From Gracilaria domingensis (lineage: Eukaryota; Rhodophyta; Florideophyceae; Gracilariales; Gracilariaceae): a stretch of 64,000 bases of DNA. The stretch spans positions 1-64,000 of the forward strand of contig VCMS01000092.1 in assembly GCA_022539475.1 (NCBI GenBank), written 5' to 3'. The translations under genes and the position numbers were made by a program. Shown here piece after piece: positions 1-10,880 of the stretch. Each line of letters opens with the position of its first letter. Position 1 is the first letter of the stretch. Under the pieces are notes generated by a model. That model was not told where the DNA came from and did no database searches. It worked only from the letters and a program-made list of their open reading frames with translations.

Positions 1-860
1 AAAACGGTTCTAGTCGGGAGACCACTTTGTGGCGCAAACTCGGAAGAGTGAAACCCACCAGACTGTCCGAAGGTCCGCTCTCGTGAGAGAGGGCAGACCA
101 GTGACAGAGCCCTCTGTACCACCGTAACTCGGTTGTAAGGCCGAAGTGGCAACTGGCTATACCTACAGAGGTGATAGGCCACGTGGTGAGGAAACGATGA
201 GAAACTCCTGAGATGGGGTGGTATCGGCAACGATGAAACACGACCAACGACAGGTGTAGTCCCGAGAGGGAAAGCAACAGAAACAACAACCAAACAACAC
301 CCACACGCGACGGGTAGGGCCTCCTCGGCACTGTGCCCGGAGCGGGGCGAGATCCTCCAACGGTAATGCACGGGTTTCCGTAAACACGGCAAAACTCTAT
401 ACAGAGTCGGATCACTTCGTAATGTAGTCCTATACCTCCTCGGTACGACCCTCAGGTCCCGACATCAACGACAGATGTTCCTCAAAGGTACCGAGAGGGT
501 AGGACCACCGTAACCAGACGTGGCTATACTCGCGAGAGTGATAACCCACGTAGGCGGCTGGCGCCAGAGCCTCACTCGTGTAGAGTCCACTCAGGAGAGC
601 GCTACTCGACAAAGAGTTCACTTAGAAGTGCTCGGGTTGACTTTACAAAGGTGCTCGCGACGACGAGGTCGAGCTCACCTAAGTAGGTCTAAACTAACTA
701 TGTACACGTGGTGCACACCCGCAGGGGTCCGTACACGTGGCTAGCCCAGTGTCAGGCACCTCAGGCGCACTACCTATTGTCCCGTAATATGCACACACAG
801 GGTGGTGTAGTACACGCGTCCACCTAGCGGTATTGGCCAGCAATGGCAACCCTGATTACA
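1..860 (-). mobile_element. End of an LTR retroelement running off the left edge (LTR about 28-860)
   Basis: Bases 12-24 are identical to the primer-binding-site-like stretch just inside the LTR of the complete element at 13391-13403. They are followed at about 28 by a TGTGGCGCAAAC start that resembles the TGTTGTGCAAAAC start of that element's LTR. The repeat seems to finish near 860 in ATTACA. This is therefore read as the terminal LTR of a related minus-strand element whose body lies outside the window. No coding sequence of the element is visible. The right boundary is a guess because the matching LTR and target duplication cannot be seen. Confidence 0.5.
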
Positions 861-1223
861 GGTAACTGTGGGAAAGCCATTCCAAAAGTAACCGCCAAAA
901 TTGGGTCCAACTCATAACTCTTCGAGTGCATCCTCGTATCACTCCCCTGAGTATATGAGGCGCATCATCCTGATAACCACGCAAAATGCGTTGCTCTACA
1001 ATCGCCGCGAATACCCCGAAGACGCCGCCATTTTCTCGACCCGGATTTCCGCCGCCGCCGCCGCCACCACCGCAGAGTGGCAATTACGTCGCAGTCGCCG
1101 CCACCTCATCAGTAAGACCCACTGTTCCGTTCCGGTGTCGTGATCCGTTCGTATTCTCGCTTCAAATTTGTGCTTCTGTCGACACTCTGTTGGGATAGTT
1201 ACAGCCTCTTTCAGAAGCAAAAA
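861..1223. other. Upstream flank of the Harbinger transposase gene
   Basis: This 363-bp stretch lies between the presumed LTR end and the transposase ATG. It probably holds the left end and promoter of the Harbinger element. I looked for a terminal inverted repeat matching the region right of 15202 and found none, so the left end may have been removed or separated by the neighbouring LTR element. A short GCC/CCG trinucleotide run lies near 1050-1070. Confidence 0.4.
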
Positions 1224-2235
1224 ATGAGTGGTCCTGACAATGAACCACCGCATATTGCGTCACGACGTGGCAATGGGTTTGAAACGCGATTGCACCCGAG
1301 GCAGGCTTTTGGATTGATTGCGCAATGCTTGCTTTCTCTTGAGGATGAAAGCGAGGAGCTCGTTGCCTCCCTGTACTCAGAAGGGGATGCGATGGGCCTG
1401 TTTGTCAGGTTTTGTGATTTACGAGGTGGTGGTTCTGAGCGAGTGTGGCGCAGAGTGAGAAACTCACCCAGATGGTTATATGACTACGCTTTGCATGCTG
1501 ACGTAAGGCTAACGCCGACTTGGACATCGATTTTCAGAGTTTCGCACGAAGTATTTTGCAGGCTGGTGGCGGCAGTGTACTCGGTGATTTCGGGGCAACA
1601 AGGAACAAGAGGAAGAAAACCGCTGGCTCCTGAGCTCCGGGTGGCAGCTTTTCTGATGTACGTGGGAGGTGGCACTTGCGAACGAGTTGCCACAACATTG
1701 GGTATAGGGCGAAGCACGATTGACGACTCAGTGCGACATGTATCTAACATCATTTGCGGGACCTTTAATCATGAAGTGAGGTTTCCTACAACAGAGCAGG
1801 AGCTTGCTCATGTAATGGCTGGATTCGAGAGACAAGCTGGGCTTCCGTATTGCGTGGGCGCAATTGATGGCACACACATTCGCTGGCCGGCATGCCCCCA
1901 AGATCAATATTATGAGTACCGCTGTTACAAGGGCTTTACTAGTGTTATAATTTTTGCGGTGTGCGATGCTTCGAGGAGGATAATATATGCTGATGTCGGA
2001 CTTCCAGGCGTGTTGGGGGACAGCACAATCTACGGGAGGTCGGTGCTAAAGCAAAACATTGAGAGTGCAGAATGGATTGGCCCCGGATGCATAAAAGATC
2101 TGTCAATTGCAGGCGTTGGTGTGAGACCCTACTTGATGGGCGACTGCGCATTTACGCTCGAAGTAAACATGATGAAATCAAGCTCAGAAGCCGAGATGAA
2201 GGCGAACCCGGTGCTGCGCGTGTGGGACCGCTTAG
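1224..2235 (+). CDS. PIF/Harbinger transposase, N-terminal part (gene interrupted)
   Basis: This encodes the first 337 residues of a DDE_Tnp_4-type transposase, the nuclease of PIF/Harbinger elements. Visible signs are a helix-turn-helix-like region near residues 130-175 (LRVAAFLMYVGGGTCERVA), the first catalytic Asp at 215 in GAIDGTH, and the second at 307 in MGDCAF. I chose the ATG at 1224 because the longer frame upstream begins with GTG. The reading frame runs to the target site CTTAG and resumes after the inserted LTR element at 14174 in the same frame (RL then ASTTRKRIE), giving a 428-residue protein with the catalytic Glu at about 346. The gene was therefore open when the insertion happened. 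Confidence 0.88.
2231..2235 (+). repeat. Target site duplication CTTAG, left copy
   Basis: CTTAG directly precedes the left LTR start (TGTTG) and is repeated at 14169-14173 directly after the right LTR end (CTACA). Five bases is the usual length for Ty3/gypsy integrases. Confidence 0.93.
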
Positions 2236-2998
2236 TGTTGTGCAAAACCCAGCGATGGGGAAAGACACGCAAAGGCGGTTCAGACCCTCTCTCAAGAGGC
2301 GAGCACAGCAGTAGAGCGCTCCCACAGGTACGACACGGCAATGCCGGGTGTAAGACCGGGGTCGACCCTTCCCAAGTAATGGAGGGAGCGAAGCGGCGAA
2401 GAAGACGCGTCCAGCGGTAGAGAGCACACGACACAAGTCGGCAGTAGCGTCACGTGCGTAGCACGCGGTACCCACGAGTGTGGCGATGACACGCGAGAGC
2501 GGTAATAGCCCACGCGAGTGTGTCGAGCCACGAACGGTATGCACCGGTACACCAAGTAGTGCTACCTGTATAACAGGGACAGAAATAAGGAAAACACACA
2601 CAAAGTAAACACGCGAAAGCGGTAGTGGTGTTAATGATGCCGCGAGGCGGATGATGAGCCCTGCACAAGGTGCCGACTCTCCGGGAGGAGGATATCGGTC
2701 ACCAAGGGTGAAACATCAGAGCCGAACACTCGGTTGTTCGGTTTACTTCCCCGACAATGGGTGCAGCTCAACCTACTAAGTAGTGTAGAGTGCCACTGTC
2801 AAGTGTGCAACCGGGCTAACTAAAATAAATAATAAATATCTAGAATATCCCAAAGTTGGCTGCCAACCGTCCATACACGTGTGTAGCCATCCAGCAATGA
2901 TGTGCCAACCTCACCAGAGTCCTTGACCTCCACTGCACTGCAGGGGCAGCGATTTCACACCAAAAGCGAGCAAATACCGCATAAAGCGTGGCTCTACA
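2236..2998 (-). repeat. LTR (3' LTR of the element)
   Basis: This 763-bp direct repeat of 13406-14168 starts TGTTG and ends CTACA on the + strand. The only difference noticed is C at 2960 against T at 14130. It overlays the interrupted transposase gene, so apparent coding across the junction is spurious. Confidence 0.95.
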
Positions 2999-3008
2999 TA
3001 TCCCCCTT
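2999..3008 (-). other. Polypurine tract
   Basis: On the sense strand AGAAGGGGGATA abuts the start of the 3' LTR. This is the position and composition of a plus-strand primer. Confidence 0.75.
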
Positions 3009-5329
3009 CTGAGGTGCGAACACTACGTCTTCATGACGGTTGAAGCACCGGACAAACCAACAACGTTGTGCATCCAACCGCAAGAGCGGTATCTGCGAGC
3101 GATCGTGATGAATTTGCGCCATCTTACCCGTTTCTGGGTCTATATGCGTCGTCCTGTACCTCCTATGAAGTTGCGATCACCGTCTATCGACGTGCCATAA
3201 CGTTCCCGACATCGTCGTGAAAATGGTTGCAGCACGCCCAGATTGGGGTTCACTGCGTTTCATTCACGCCCAATAACGGTCCTGGAGCCCGCGCAATATG
3301 CGTTTGGGCTTCTCTAGTGGGTGCGCAACCAACGTCCTTGACGGTGCCCTTGCCCGCAGTACGGCGAGCCGACTTCCTGCCAAGCAGTGCTGCAGCAACG
3401 CTCGACACACCCGAACGGGAGCGGTCCTCCTGAACTTCGTTCACTGTCCCGGGATTCCGGTGCTATACCTCTCTGAGGCGCCTATTTTCCCTTTCAGGGG
3501 CGGTTGCCACACTGTGGAATCGACAAGCGCGATCCAAGGTCACCCAGTACAGTAGCGACCTTTTCCTGCCCAATTCCTTCCTCTCCGAGGTCCACCGTCC
3601 CGTTATACGGTCGCTCACATCACGCAATCATGCGGCACGTAGTCTCTAGATGGGTTCAGAAGTTACGACATTGTCGAATCAACGCTGCCGACGACGTTTC
3701 GGAAACTTCACACAAAGAAATTGGGAATTTGACATACCCGAAAAATTGTAGTCGCCATAACTTTTGAACCAGCTACGCTCTGAACAAACCCGATACATCG
3801 GAGAACTCCTGAGAATCAGAGCTTTCATTTGACAACAAAACTGTTGGGATTGAACACCACTAAGTGGGAAAGCCCGACCCATTTCAGTTGACAAAAATGC
3901 GGTCTAAAAATAGATTGTTGAACCGAAACGGTGCCGTAGCTCCAAAGTTCTTCAAGACAATTGCGTTCGGTTTCCGCCAAAGTGTTTGTATACATCCAGT
4001 GACTACTGGTACAAAACCGTTGAAGAAACGAGCCAGTATTCACCGAGTTACGGGTCTTTTGCAGATAACCCTCGCAAGGTACTGTAGAGGTGATACACCC
4101 GACATCGGAGAACCGCGAAAAAGACCAGAAACGACTGGTAATCGATACCAACGCCTTGTGCGGCTGTACCAGAGACCGCAGAAGCGTAAAAGACGGCCTC
4201 CACAACGGAGTGAACAGTAGTAGACGTGGTCGAAAGTCGTTGACAGCAGCAATTAAACCGGTAATCCGTGAAAACTTTCAACCGGATGACGGCGTACTAG
4301 ACCTTAATCAAGGTTCAACCTCTACCGAGGGCAGTCACTAGACCTCACAGAGGGTTCGTGAAACCCAAAATCAAACACACCAGCAAGGCTGAGACAACAA
4401 ATGACACCATAAAAATGGGTCGCAAAACAACAATGATCCTTCAACAAGATGTGTATCTTCCGGTCCCGTACCGTGCAGAACTCACGAGAACGTCTCGGTA
4501 AGCTTTCGAAAACCCGTGCAAACGGTGAGATGGAATGATAGGCCGCAGTGCGGGCGCAAACGAAGCTCCAGAGATATCGGTTAACCAGAAACTATCCTCG
4601 ACCACGAGAGTGACGAACCCTTACAAAGGTGATGATAACCGATGAAGATCGGGGTTCTTCCGCAATATGCGTGACGGTTTCGAACCTCGGCCGCATGTGG
4701 CGTGCAGTGAGAACCGTGAAACGTGCAAAGACCGTCACTGACGAGAACGAACCCTGTTCAACGTGAAAGCCAAACGAACGAGCGGTGCTCCTCGAAAATG
4801 GCAAAAGGTGATCAAACCGGTAGATACACATGATGTACACGGAAATTGTACACCCTTCTGCTAGGGAAAAACCGTGATTGCGGTCCACTATGGTAGTAGC
4901 GAACCCGCAAGCTGGACAAAAAACCTAACAGGTAAACAACATCGAAAACGATTGAATAGCGATTAGACACGACATGAGTCGGATTCCAACCGCAAAATGC
5001 GAGCAACCAAGTGACCCCAAATGGGTGAGAGTCACATGTGAAACTCCTTCTTCATAACTTCGCATCTGAATGACAATTCCTCTCCATAGAGTCTTCATTC
5101 TTCTTCCGAGTGTACTTCATCCTCTTCAGAGTGCAACTAAACTTCTCCTCACCTGAGGGCATAACTGATCTTGAACTCAACTCTCTTCTTCCTAGAGTGT
5201 CTCCTCACCACGCGAGTAGCGGTACAGTACTCCTCTGGAGGTTGTCGCAGTGTTCCTCGATTGAGTGTTGTCGTTCGTAGAACCGTTCGTGCGCGGTACG
5301 CGATAAGCCTCCGTCTCCAACGACGTGTG
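3009..5329 (-). other. Internal non-coding part of the LTR element
   Basis: This 2.3-kb stretch lies between the chromodomain frame and the purine tract. Frames of up to about 126 codons exist on both strands, but none resembles a known domain. The sequence has many short GTGAAACC- and CGAGAGTGA-like words, also seen in the LTR at the left edge. It is best read as a long untranslated 3' region. Confidence 0.6.
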
Positions 5330-7045
5330 TTATCCGACCATCGCTTGATGTAGGTTAGCCGGCAACGCCGTGTTTGTTCGACGATGGTACTGCACGATCT
5401 TCGATCGGGGTAAGTGCTCCACGGGTTCGTCCGAATCCCGCGACGGCGGATAGCCATACCAGCGTACCTGGTACTGAACAGACCCCTTCGGGTTCCAACT
5501 GTGTCCCACGATGTGGTCTACGACGAACTCTTTCGAGTATACGCCCCGCTCGAGCTCTTCCTGCGAAGGGTCGTCAGCGCGCTGCGGCGGTGCCGTAACT
5601 TCGTGACCAGCGGTGCTGTGAGTTTCTCCTGACGCCTTCGGCGGTGGATTTGCCCTCTGCTGAGTGTTCGTTTCCCGTTTCCGGGCTTCTTCAAGCAGCT
5701 TCGCCGCTTCGGCGGGTCCGCGAACGGCTAGTTCACGCGATAGTTCCCGTCTTAACGGTGAAGGCGGACGCGGAGGCGGATTGTTCACCACGGCACGTGC
5801 CGGTTCACGTGAAGACACGCGACGGTTCGCGGTGGTGGCACTGCCACGAGCTGTGACTGGCCCATTGTGTGGGGCGCGCTGCGCGCCCCAAGATTTGTGG
5901 TGCGCAAGCGCTCCTGCAGCTGCAGTGTGCGTTTTCCCTAAATCAGGGCTGTAATCCGTATCTCCAAAGAACGGTGCGCCGTCATGACTTAGCGAAACGT
6001 CATGACGTGCGACTTGCGACTTCCCCACGGCTGGGTGCAACGGTGCACTACCATTACCCGAACCGGGGTGTGTGATCTTCGCTTCAGCGAGCGTCTTCTC
6101 TTCTTCCTGCTCTGCAGTGTCAACGATACCGGGATCTGCCGTGACTACCCTACAGCGCGCCTGCGAAGGCGGTTTGCGGCGGTCGTCAGCGGCGGAATGC
6201 GGCGACTGCGCGTCCGAAATACTCCGTGATACAGTATCCAGCTTCGCTGTAGCCTTGCTCTGCCGAGAAGTCGGGTGTTCTTGATCAACTTCCGGCCTTG
6301 CCGTGGAAACTTCGCGAACGAGAGCATGCTCCGCGTCCTGCGTCCGTGCGACGATGGGCGCGTGTTCCTGTGACAATTCCCCAGATGGGTGGGCAATACC
6401 AGTATCCTGGGACAACCTTGAGTCCGTTCGTTGCGTGCGGTGTCCTTCCTGAAGGTCGCGATCCTTCGTGGAAGGTTGTGTATCCTCCGCAGAGTTCTGC
6501 GCGACAGCGGCCGACTGCGGCGCGTCCTTCGCCACTTCAACACGCGACAGCGGGTGATCCTTCCCACTGACAGTGGTGTCCGTAGCAACTACGTCTTCGA
6601 CGGTGTCCTGAGGCGACTCTGCCTCTGCTTCATTACTTTCCCGTGAATCACGGTGCTGCGACGGTAGCGACACCGGTGACTCACTCTCCGCGACAACGCG
6701 TGAATTCCCCTCCCTCTCCTTAGGTGGAGCGTTACGGGGAGCAGTCATCACGTCAGTTGACGGTGTAACAGATGCTGTGAAACGCGATTTCACTAGCGGT
6801 GTATGTTCCGATACCTCGGCTTGCGACGATATAATCGGTACATCTGCGAGACCCCGTGTTGGGTGACGGAGCCCCACAGTGGGTGTAGTGTTCTGCGACG
6901 AGGTTCCTCGGTTCTCCGTCTGTCCAGCTTCCTGCTGTGTGTCCGAAAGTACTTCCGTGTGAACGGTTGGACCTCTTACCACGCGATCGCGGGAGAAACG
7001 CTCATGAGCGTCCCCAACTTCCAGTACGACTGTGTCCGTATTCAC
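5330..7045 (-). CDS. Chromodomain-bearing frame of the LTR element
   Basis: The frame is about 571 residues and adjoins the end of pol. About 450 residues are low-complexity, rich in Ser, Thr, Glu and Arg. The last 70 contain a chromodomain (KEFVVDHIVGHSWN, then VQYQVRWYGYPPSRDS, then EHLPRSKIVQYHRR) with the aromatic positions of the methyl-lysine cage. In chromoviruses this domain steers integration to marked chromatin. The long linker before it is unusual for the family. Confidence 0.8.
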   Translation of the reverse strand: MNTDTVVLEVGDAHERFSRDRVVRGPTVHTEVLSDTQQEAGQTENRGTSSQNTTPTVGLRHPTRGLADVPIISSQAEVSEHTPLVKSRFTASVTPSTDVMTAPRNAPPKEREGNSRVVAESESPVSLPSQHRDSRESNEAEAESPQDTVEDVVATDTTVSGKDHPLSRVEVAKDAPQSAAVAQNSAEDTQPSTKDRDLQEGHRTQRTDSRLSQDTGIAHPSGELSQEHAPIVARTQDAEHALVREVSTARPEVDQEHPTSRQSKATAKLDTVSRSISDAQSPHSAADDRRKPPSQARCRVVTADPGIVDTAEQEEEKTLAEAKITHPGSGNGSAPLHPAVGKSQVARHDVSLSHDGAPFFGDTDYSPDLGKTHTAAAGALAHHKSWGAQRAPHNGPVTARGSATTANRRVSSREPARAVVNNPPPRPPSPLRRELSRELAVRGPAEAAKLLEEARKRETNTQQRANPPPKASGETHSTAGHEVTAPPQRADDPSQEELERGVYSKEFVVDHIVGHSWNPKGSVQYQVRWYGYPPSRDSDEPVEHLPRSKIVQYHRRTNTALPANLHQAMVG

Positions 7046-10000
7046 GCTAATAACGCGGTATGGACCATCAGCGATGGGTGAAAGCTTGTGGCGCCGCTCC
7101 TTTCAGGGTTGTAGTACTCCTTCCTGACAAAGGCGAGGTTTCCCACTTTCAGTGGCGGTAGTGGTCTCCGTACCCGGGCATCAAAGTTCCGCTTGTAAGC
7201 GTGTTGTGCTTTCGCCATTGACGACCTGGCGACAGGTACCATTGCGGATAACCACTGCTTCCATTGCAAGTAGTGATCCCGTATTGACGGTGACGTATCC
7301 AGCTTTGCTGATGGTTCAACCGCAACTGGCGGTGGTGTCCGTGAGAGCACGAGCTCAAAGGGCGATAAACCAGTTACTCTGTGAACTTGCGTATTATACG
7401 CATACGTCACGGTATCCGTGTAGAGATCCCAAGTTTTCGGGTGTTCAACAGTATAAGCCCGCAACGCGGAGAGCATCGTCCGGTTAAACCGTTCGACTTG
7501 CCCATTGCATTGGGGATGATACGTCGTCGTGAAGAGATTCTTCACGTCGAGTATCCGACAGACATCCTGGAAGAAACGTGCAGTAAACTGCGGACCATTA
7601 TCTGAGAGGAGATTGACCGGGGGACCGTAGACCATAACCCAATGGCGAACGAATGCCTCCGCAACACTGCGTGCTGTAATCGACTTCAACGGAACTGTCC
7701 GGACTAGCTTACTGAATCTATCCGTAATAACGAGTAAGAACCGATTTCCTCGGGAAGTACGCAAGAACTCGCCGAGTATATCGATGGCAATAAACTCCAA
7801 CGGCGCCCTTGCGGGGAAAAGTGTTAGTTTCTTCGCATGGCGACGCTGTTTAACTCGCTCTCGAGCACAATGTGTACACGCCTTCACGGTGGTGTAGCAG
7901 TCCAACGCTAACGCGGGCCAGTAGAAATCCCGACGCAGTGTCGTGTATAACCGCTTAGCACCCGGATGGGAAGCCATCCGCGAGTGATGCGAGAGATGCA
8001 ATACCCTTGTTTGTAAGGAGTGAGGAACCACAATCTGTGGGGCAGAACGAACCACTCTGACGAGGTAACCTTGTGTGTTGACCCCGAACGGGATGTTAGC
8101 ACCACCATTAATTTGGGAGCGTATCCTCGTACAGAACGGGTCAGATTGCTGTTCCCGCACCAGCTCTTCTGGAGTAATGGGGACGAATGTACCGGATTCC
8201 GGGTCTTCACCGTCTGCGACAAGCAAATCATCACAGATGTCGTCCGACACGATGTCGTAGTCTTCATCACCCTCCTCCATGAGGAAACAGGGGATATCTT
8301 CATCCTCGTCATCGAGGGGTAAAGCTTCACCTTCAGTTCCTAGACGTGAAAGAGCATCCGCTTGCGCGTTTAAACAACCCTTCTTATAGGTGACCTCGTA
8401 GTCAAACTCGGCAAGCCGAAGACGCCAACGCATTAAGCGTCCGGAAGGCTCCGTGACTGACATTAACCAACGCAAGGCGGAATGATCCGTATTGACGGTA
8501 AAGTGCACACCCATAAGATATGGTCGTAGAGTCTGCAAAGCCCATACCATGGCGAGACACTCCTTCTCGGATACCGAGTAATTGCGCTCGTGCACGTTGA
8601 GTGTACGAGACCAATAGCCAATTGGTTTGCGTTCCCCTTCGGGTGTAGTCTGAAAGAGAGCGCAGCCAATTTGGTAATCGCTCGAATCCGTATCCACGGT
8701 GTACGGCAACCCGTTCTTTGGTAACGCTAACACGGGTGCCGTGGTAACAGCCTCTTTAAGAGAGTTGAAGGCTTCCACTTGCGTGGGGGTAAGTGGTCCC
8801 AATTTGGGCGGTTGTCCCTTCTTCAGGAGTTCGTTGAGCGGTCCCGCGATCTTCGCGAAGCGAGAAATGAACCGTCTATAAACGTTGCATAGCCCTAGAA
8901 AGGAGCGTAGCTCTGTCTGTGTAGTGGGGTGCTTCGCCTCTTTGAGGGACTTCACGCGAGCTTCCTCGATCAGTAACCGTCCTGGACGTATGACATGGCC
9001 CAGATACTTCACTGAGTCAGTGAAAAACTCACACTTCCTCAATTTGAGAGTAATTCCAGCATCCCGCAAAGCGGTCATTATCTCCCGAACATGTTCGAGG
9101 TGATCGTCCAAACTGTTGGAAAACACGATGATGTCATCGAGGTATACCAAGCAACTCCGCCATTTGAAGCGAGCTAACAAAATGTCCAGAGCACGCTGAA
9201 ACGTAGCGGGGGCGTTCGTTAACCCGAACGGCATACGCTTAAAGCGGTATAGTCCTGAATGACAGGTAAACGCGGTCTTGTCACGGTCTTCCGGTCTAAC
9301 TGGTACTTGCCAGTAACCCCAGTTTGCATCCAAAGTGGAGAAAACAGTAGCATCGCCAAGCGAGTCGATATACTCGTCCATACGAGGTATGGGGTACACG
9401 TCTTTGACGGTGACATCGTTCAAGCGACGATAGTCGATACAAAAGCGCCAGGACCCGTCGGGTTTCGGAGCCAGTACAACTGGAGATGCCCACGGCGACT
9501 GAGCCGGTTCTATCACGCCAGCGCGGAGCATTTTGTTGATCTGAAACTCTTCCTCTTCCCGTGCTTTCGGGCCTGCCCTGTAAGGGTGCTGAGCAATCGG
9601 CTTGGTCTCCGGCAGGAGGTCAATCCGGTGTTCCGTAGTTGAAACCTCTCCGAGGGAACCATCCCACATTGGTGTAAACTCTCGCAACATGTTGCGCAAC
9701 TTCTCACGGTGTGAAACCGGTACATGACCGAGATTCAATTCTTCTAACTCCTTGATAGGGTCAATCTTGTCATAACTCGTAGGAACGGTCCTAGCTTCCG
9801 AGTCATTCGTGTGTTCAACCGTCTGGGACGGGTGTTCAACCGTCTGGGACGGGTGTGACGCAGACGAGCGCGACGATTCTCCCTCCCCCTCCTTAGGGTG
9901 AAGCAAACCAGTGCGTTCTTCAGCAAGCCCGAGCATCTCGGCGGCAGTCACCTTTGTAGGGATAAGCGCCGTAGGGTGCGGTAAGACAGTACCAATTACT

Positions 10001-10770
10001 TGGTTCTTCACCAGATACTGGGGCTTCTTGCCAAAGTTGGCCAACATAACCCGAAAGGGGTGTTCGCTGTTGATTTGAACAACTCCGTTCGCCAACGCGA
10101 CCTGATACTTCTCGTATAACGAGTTCAATGGTTGAACAACCCGCAAACCACGCGGTGCGGCAGTAACATCAACCCAAACCTGGGATTCTGGCGGAATAGA
10201 AATTGCACGCGCTACGCGGAGCTTCGGCGACTCCTTCGGAGGTGAGGAATCCTGTAGAGGAGCGGGTAGTGGTACCAGCTTAGCTGACGCTCGGCGTAAT
10301 GAGCGACGAACAATCGGTACAACCGAACCATCTTCCATTTCCACTTCACGCGCACGCGGTCGTATGGCTTCGACATATCTGTCGCAGAAGTCACACCCTA
10401 GAATGACAGGGGCAGCGAGCGTCTTGCAGACGATGAATTCTACCTGCTCGATGCAGTTACCAATCCTGACAATCAGTGAAACCATTCCAGCCGTTTGTAA
10501 CGGGTTATTGTTAGCATCTGCCACGTCCATGACGGGTCCAGAGCGGACTCGACAACGGAGTTCCGGCGGTAGTAATGACTCAACAATGAAGTTGGGGCCA
10601 GCACCTGTATCCAAGACAGAGAGATGACGCACCATATACTGGGTGGATAGGCCAAGGTCAGCAAATATCTTGTAGTTTCGCTTGGCCATTACCATGACTC
10701 GATCCGGGATCCGGTTGTTCCTGAACCGTATCCACGGGCGACGTAACACACCGATGGTGGTAGAGTCCAC
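7042..10770 (-). CDS. pol: Retroelement pol (protease, RT, RNase H, integrase)
   Basis: The frame is about 1242 residues. Domains in order are an aspartic protease with LDTGAGPNFI; a reverse transcriptase with FCIDYRRLN and the YLDDIIVFS catalytic box; an RNase H with TVDTDSSDYQ; and an integrase with an HHCC zinc finger (HHSRMASHPG to CTHCARE) and a DDE core (AIDILGEF, LSDNGPQFT, VERFNRT). This order is diagnostic of Ty3/gypsy. The chromodomain of the element lies in the adjoining frame, 5330-7045. Confidence 0.92.
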   Translation of the reverse strand: MDSTTIGVLRRPWIRFRNNRIPDRVMVMAKRNYKIFADLGLSTQYMVRHLSVLDTGAGPNFIVESLLPPELRCRVRSGPVMDVADANNNPLQTAGMVSLIVRIGNCIEQVEFIVCKTLAAPVILGCDFCDRYVEAIRPRAREVEMEDGSVVPIVRRSLRRASAKLVPLPAPLQDSSPPKESPKLRVARAISIPPESQVWVDVTAAPRGLRVVQPLNSLYEKYQVALANGVVQINSEHPFRVMLANFGKKPQYLVKNQVIGTVLPHPTALIPTKVTAAEMLGLAEERTGLLHPKEGEGESSRSSASHPSQTVEHPSQTVEHTNDSEARTVPTSYDKIDPIKELEELNLGHVPVSHREKLRNMLREFTPMWDGSLGEVSTTEHRIDLLPETKPIAQHPYRAGPKAREEEEFQINKMLRAGVIEPAQSPWASPVVLAPKPDGSWRFCIDYRRLNDVTVKDVYPIPRMDEYIDSLGDATVFSTLDANWGYWQVPVRPEDRDKTAFTCHSGLYRFKRMPFGLTNAPATFQRALDILLARFKWRSCLVYLDDIIVFSNSLDDHLEHVREIMTALRDAGITLKLRKCEFFTDSVKYLGHVIRPGRLLIEEARVKSLKEAKHPTTQTELRSFLGLCNVYRRFISRFAKIAGPLNELLKKGQPPKLGPLTPTQVEAFNSLKEAVTTAPVLALPKNGLPYTVDTDSSDYQIGCALFQTTPEGERKPIGYWSRTLNVHERNYSVSEKECLAMVWALQTLRPYLMGVHFTVNTDHSALRWLMSVTEPSGRLMRWRLRLAEFDYEVTYKKGCLNAQADALSRLGTEGEALPLDDEDEDIPCFLMEEGDEDYDIVSDDICDDLLVADGEDPESGTFVPITPEELVREQQSDPFCTRIRSQINGGANIPFGVNTQGYLVRVVRSAPQIVVPHSLQTRVLHLSHHSRMASHPGAKRLYTTLRRDFYWPALALDCYTTVKACTHCARERVKQRRHAKKLTLFPARAPLEFIAIDILGEFLRTSRGNRFLLVITDRFSKLVRTVPLKSITARSVAEAFVRHWVMVYGPPVNLLSDNGPQFTARFFQDVCRILDVKNLFTTTYHPQCNGQVERFNRTMLSALRAYTVEHPKTWDLYTDTVTYAYNTQVHRVTGLSPFELVLSRTPPPVAVEPSAKLDTSPSIRDHYLQWKQWLSAMVPVARSSMAKAQHAYKRNFDARVRRPLPPLKVGNLAFVRKEYYNPERSGATSFHPSLMVHTALLA

Positions 10771-10880
10771 GTCTAAGACGGTCTGTTTCCTCGAAAGGAT
10801 TTTGACCTGGGAGCGAGGCGGTGACGCCTCGGGCGCCGTAGACCTCGACTCGGGCGCCTCTCCATTGGAGACTCCCGTAC

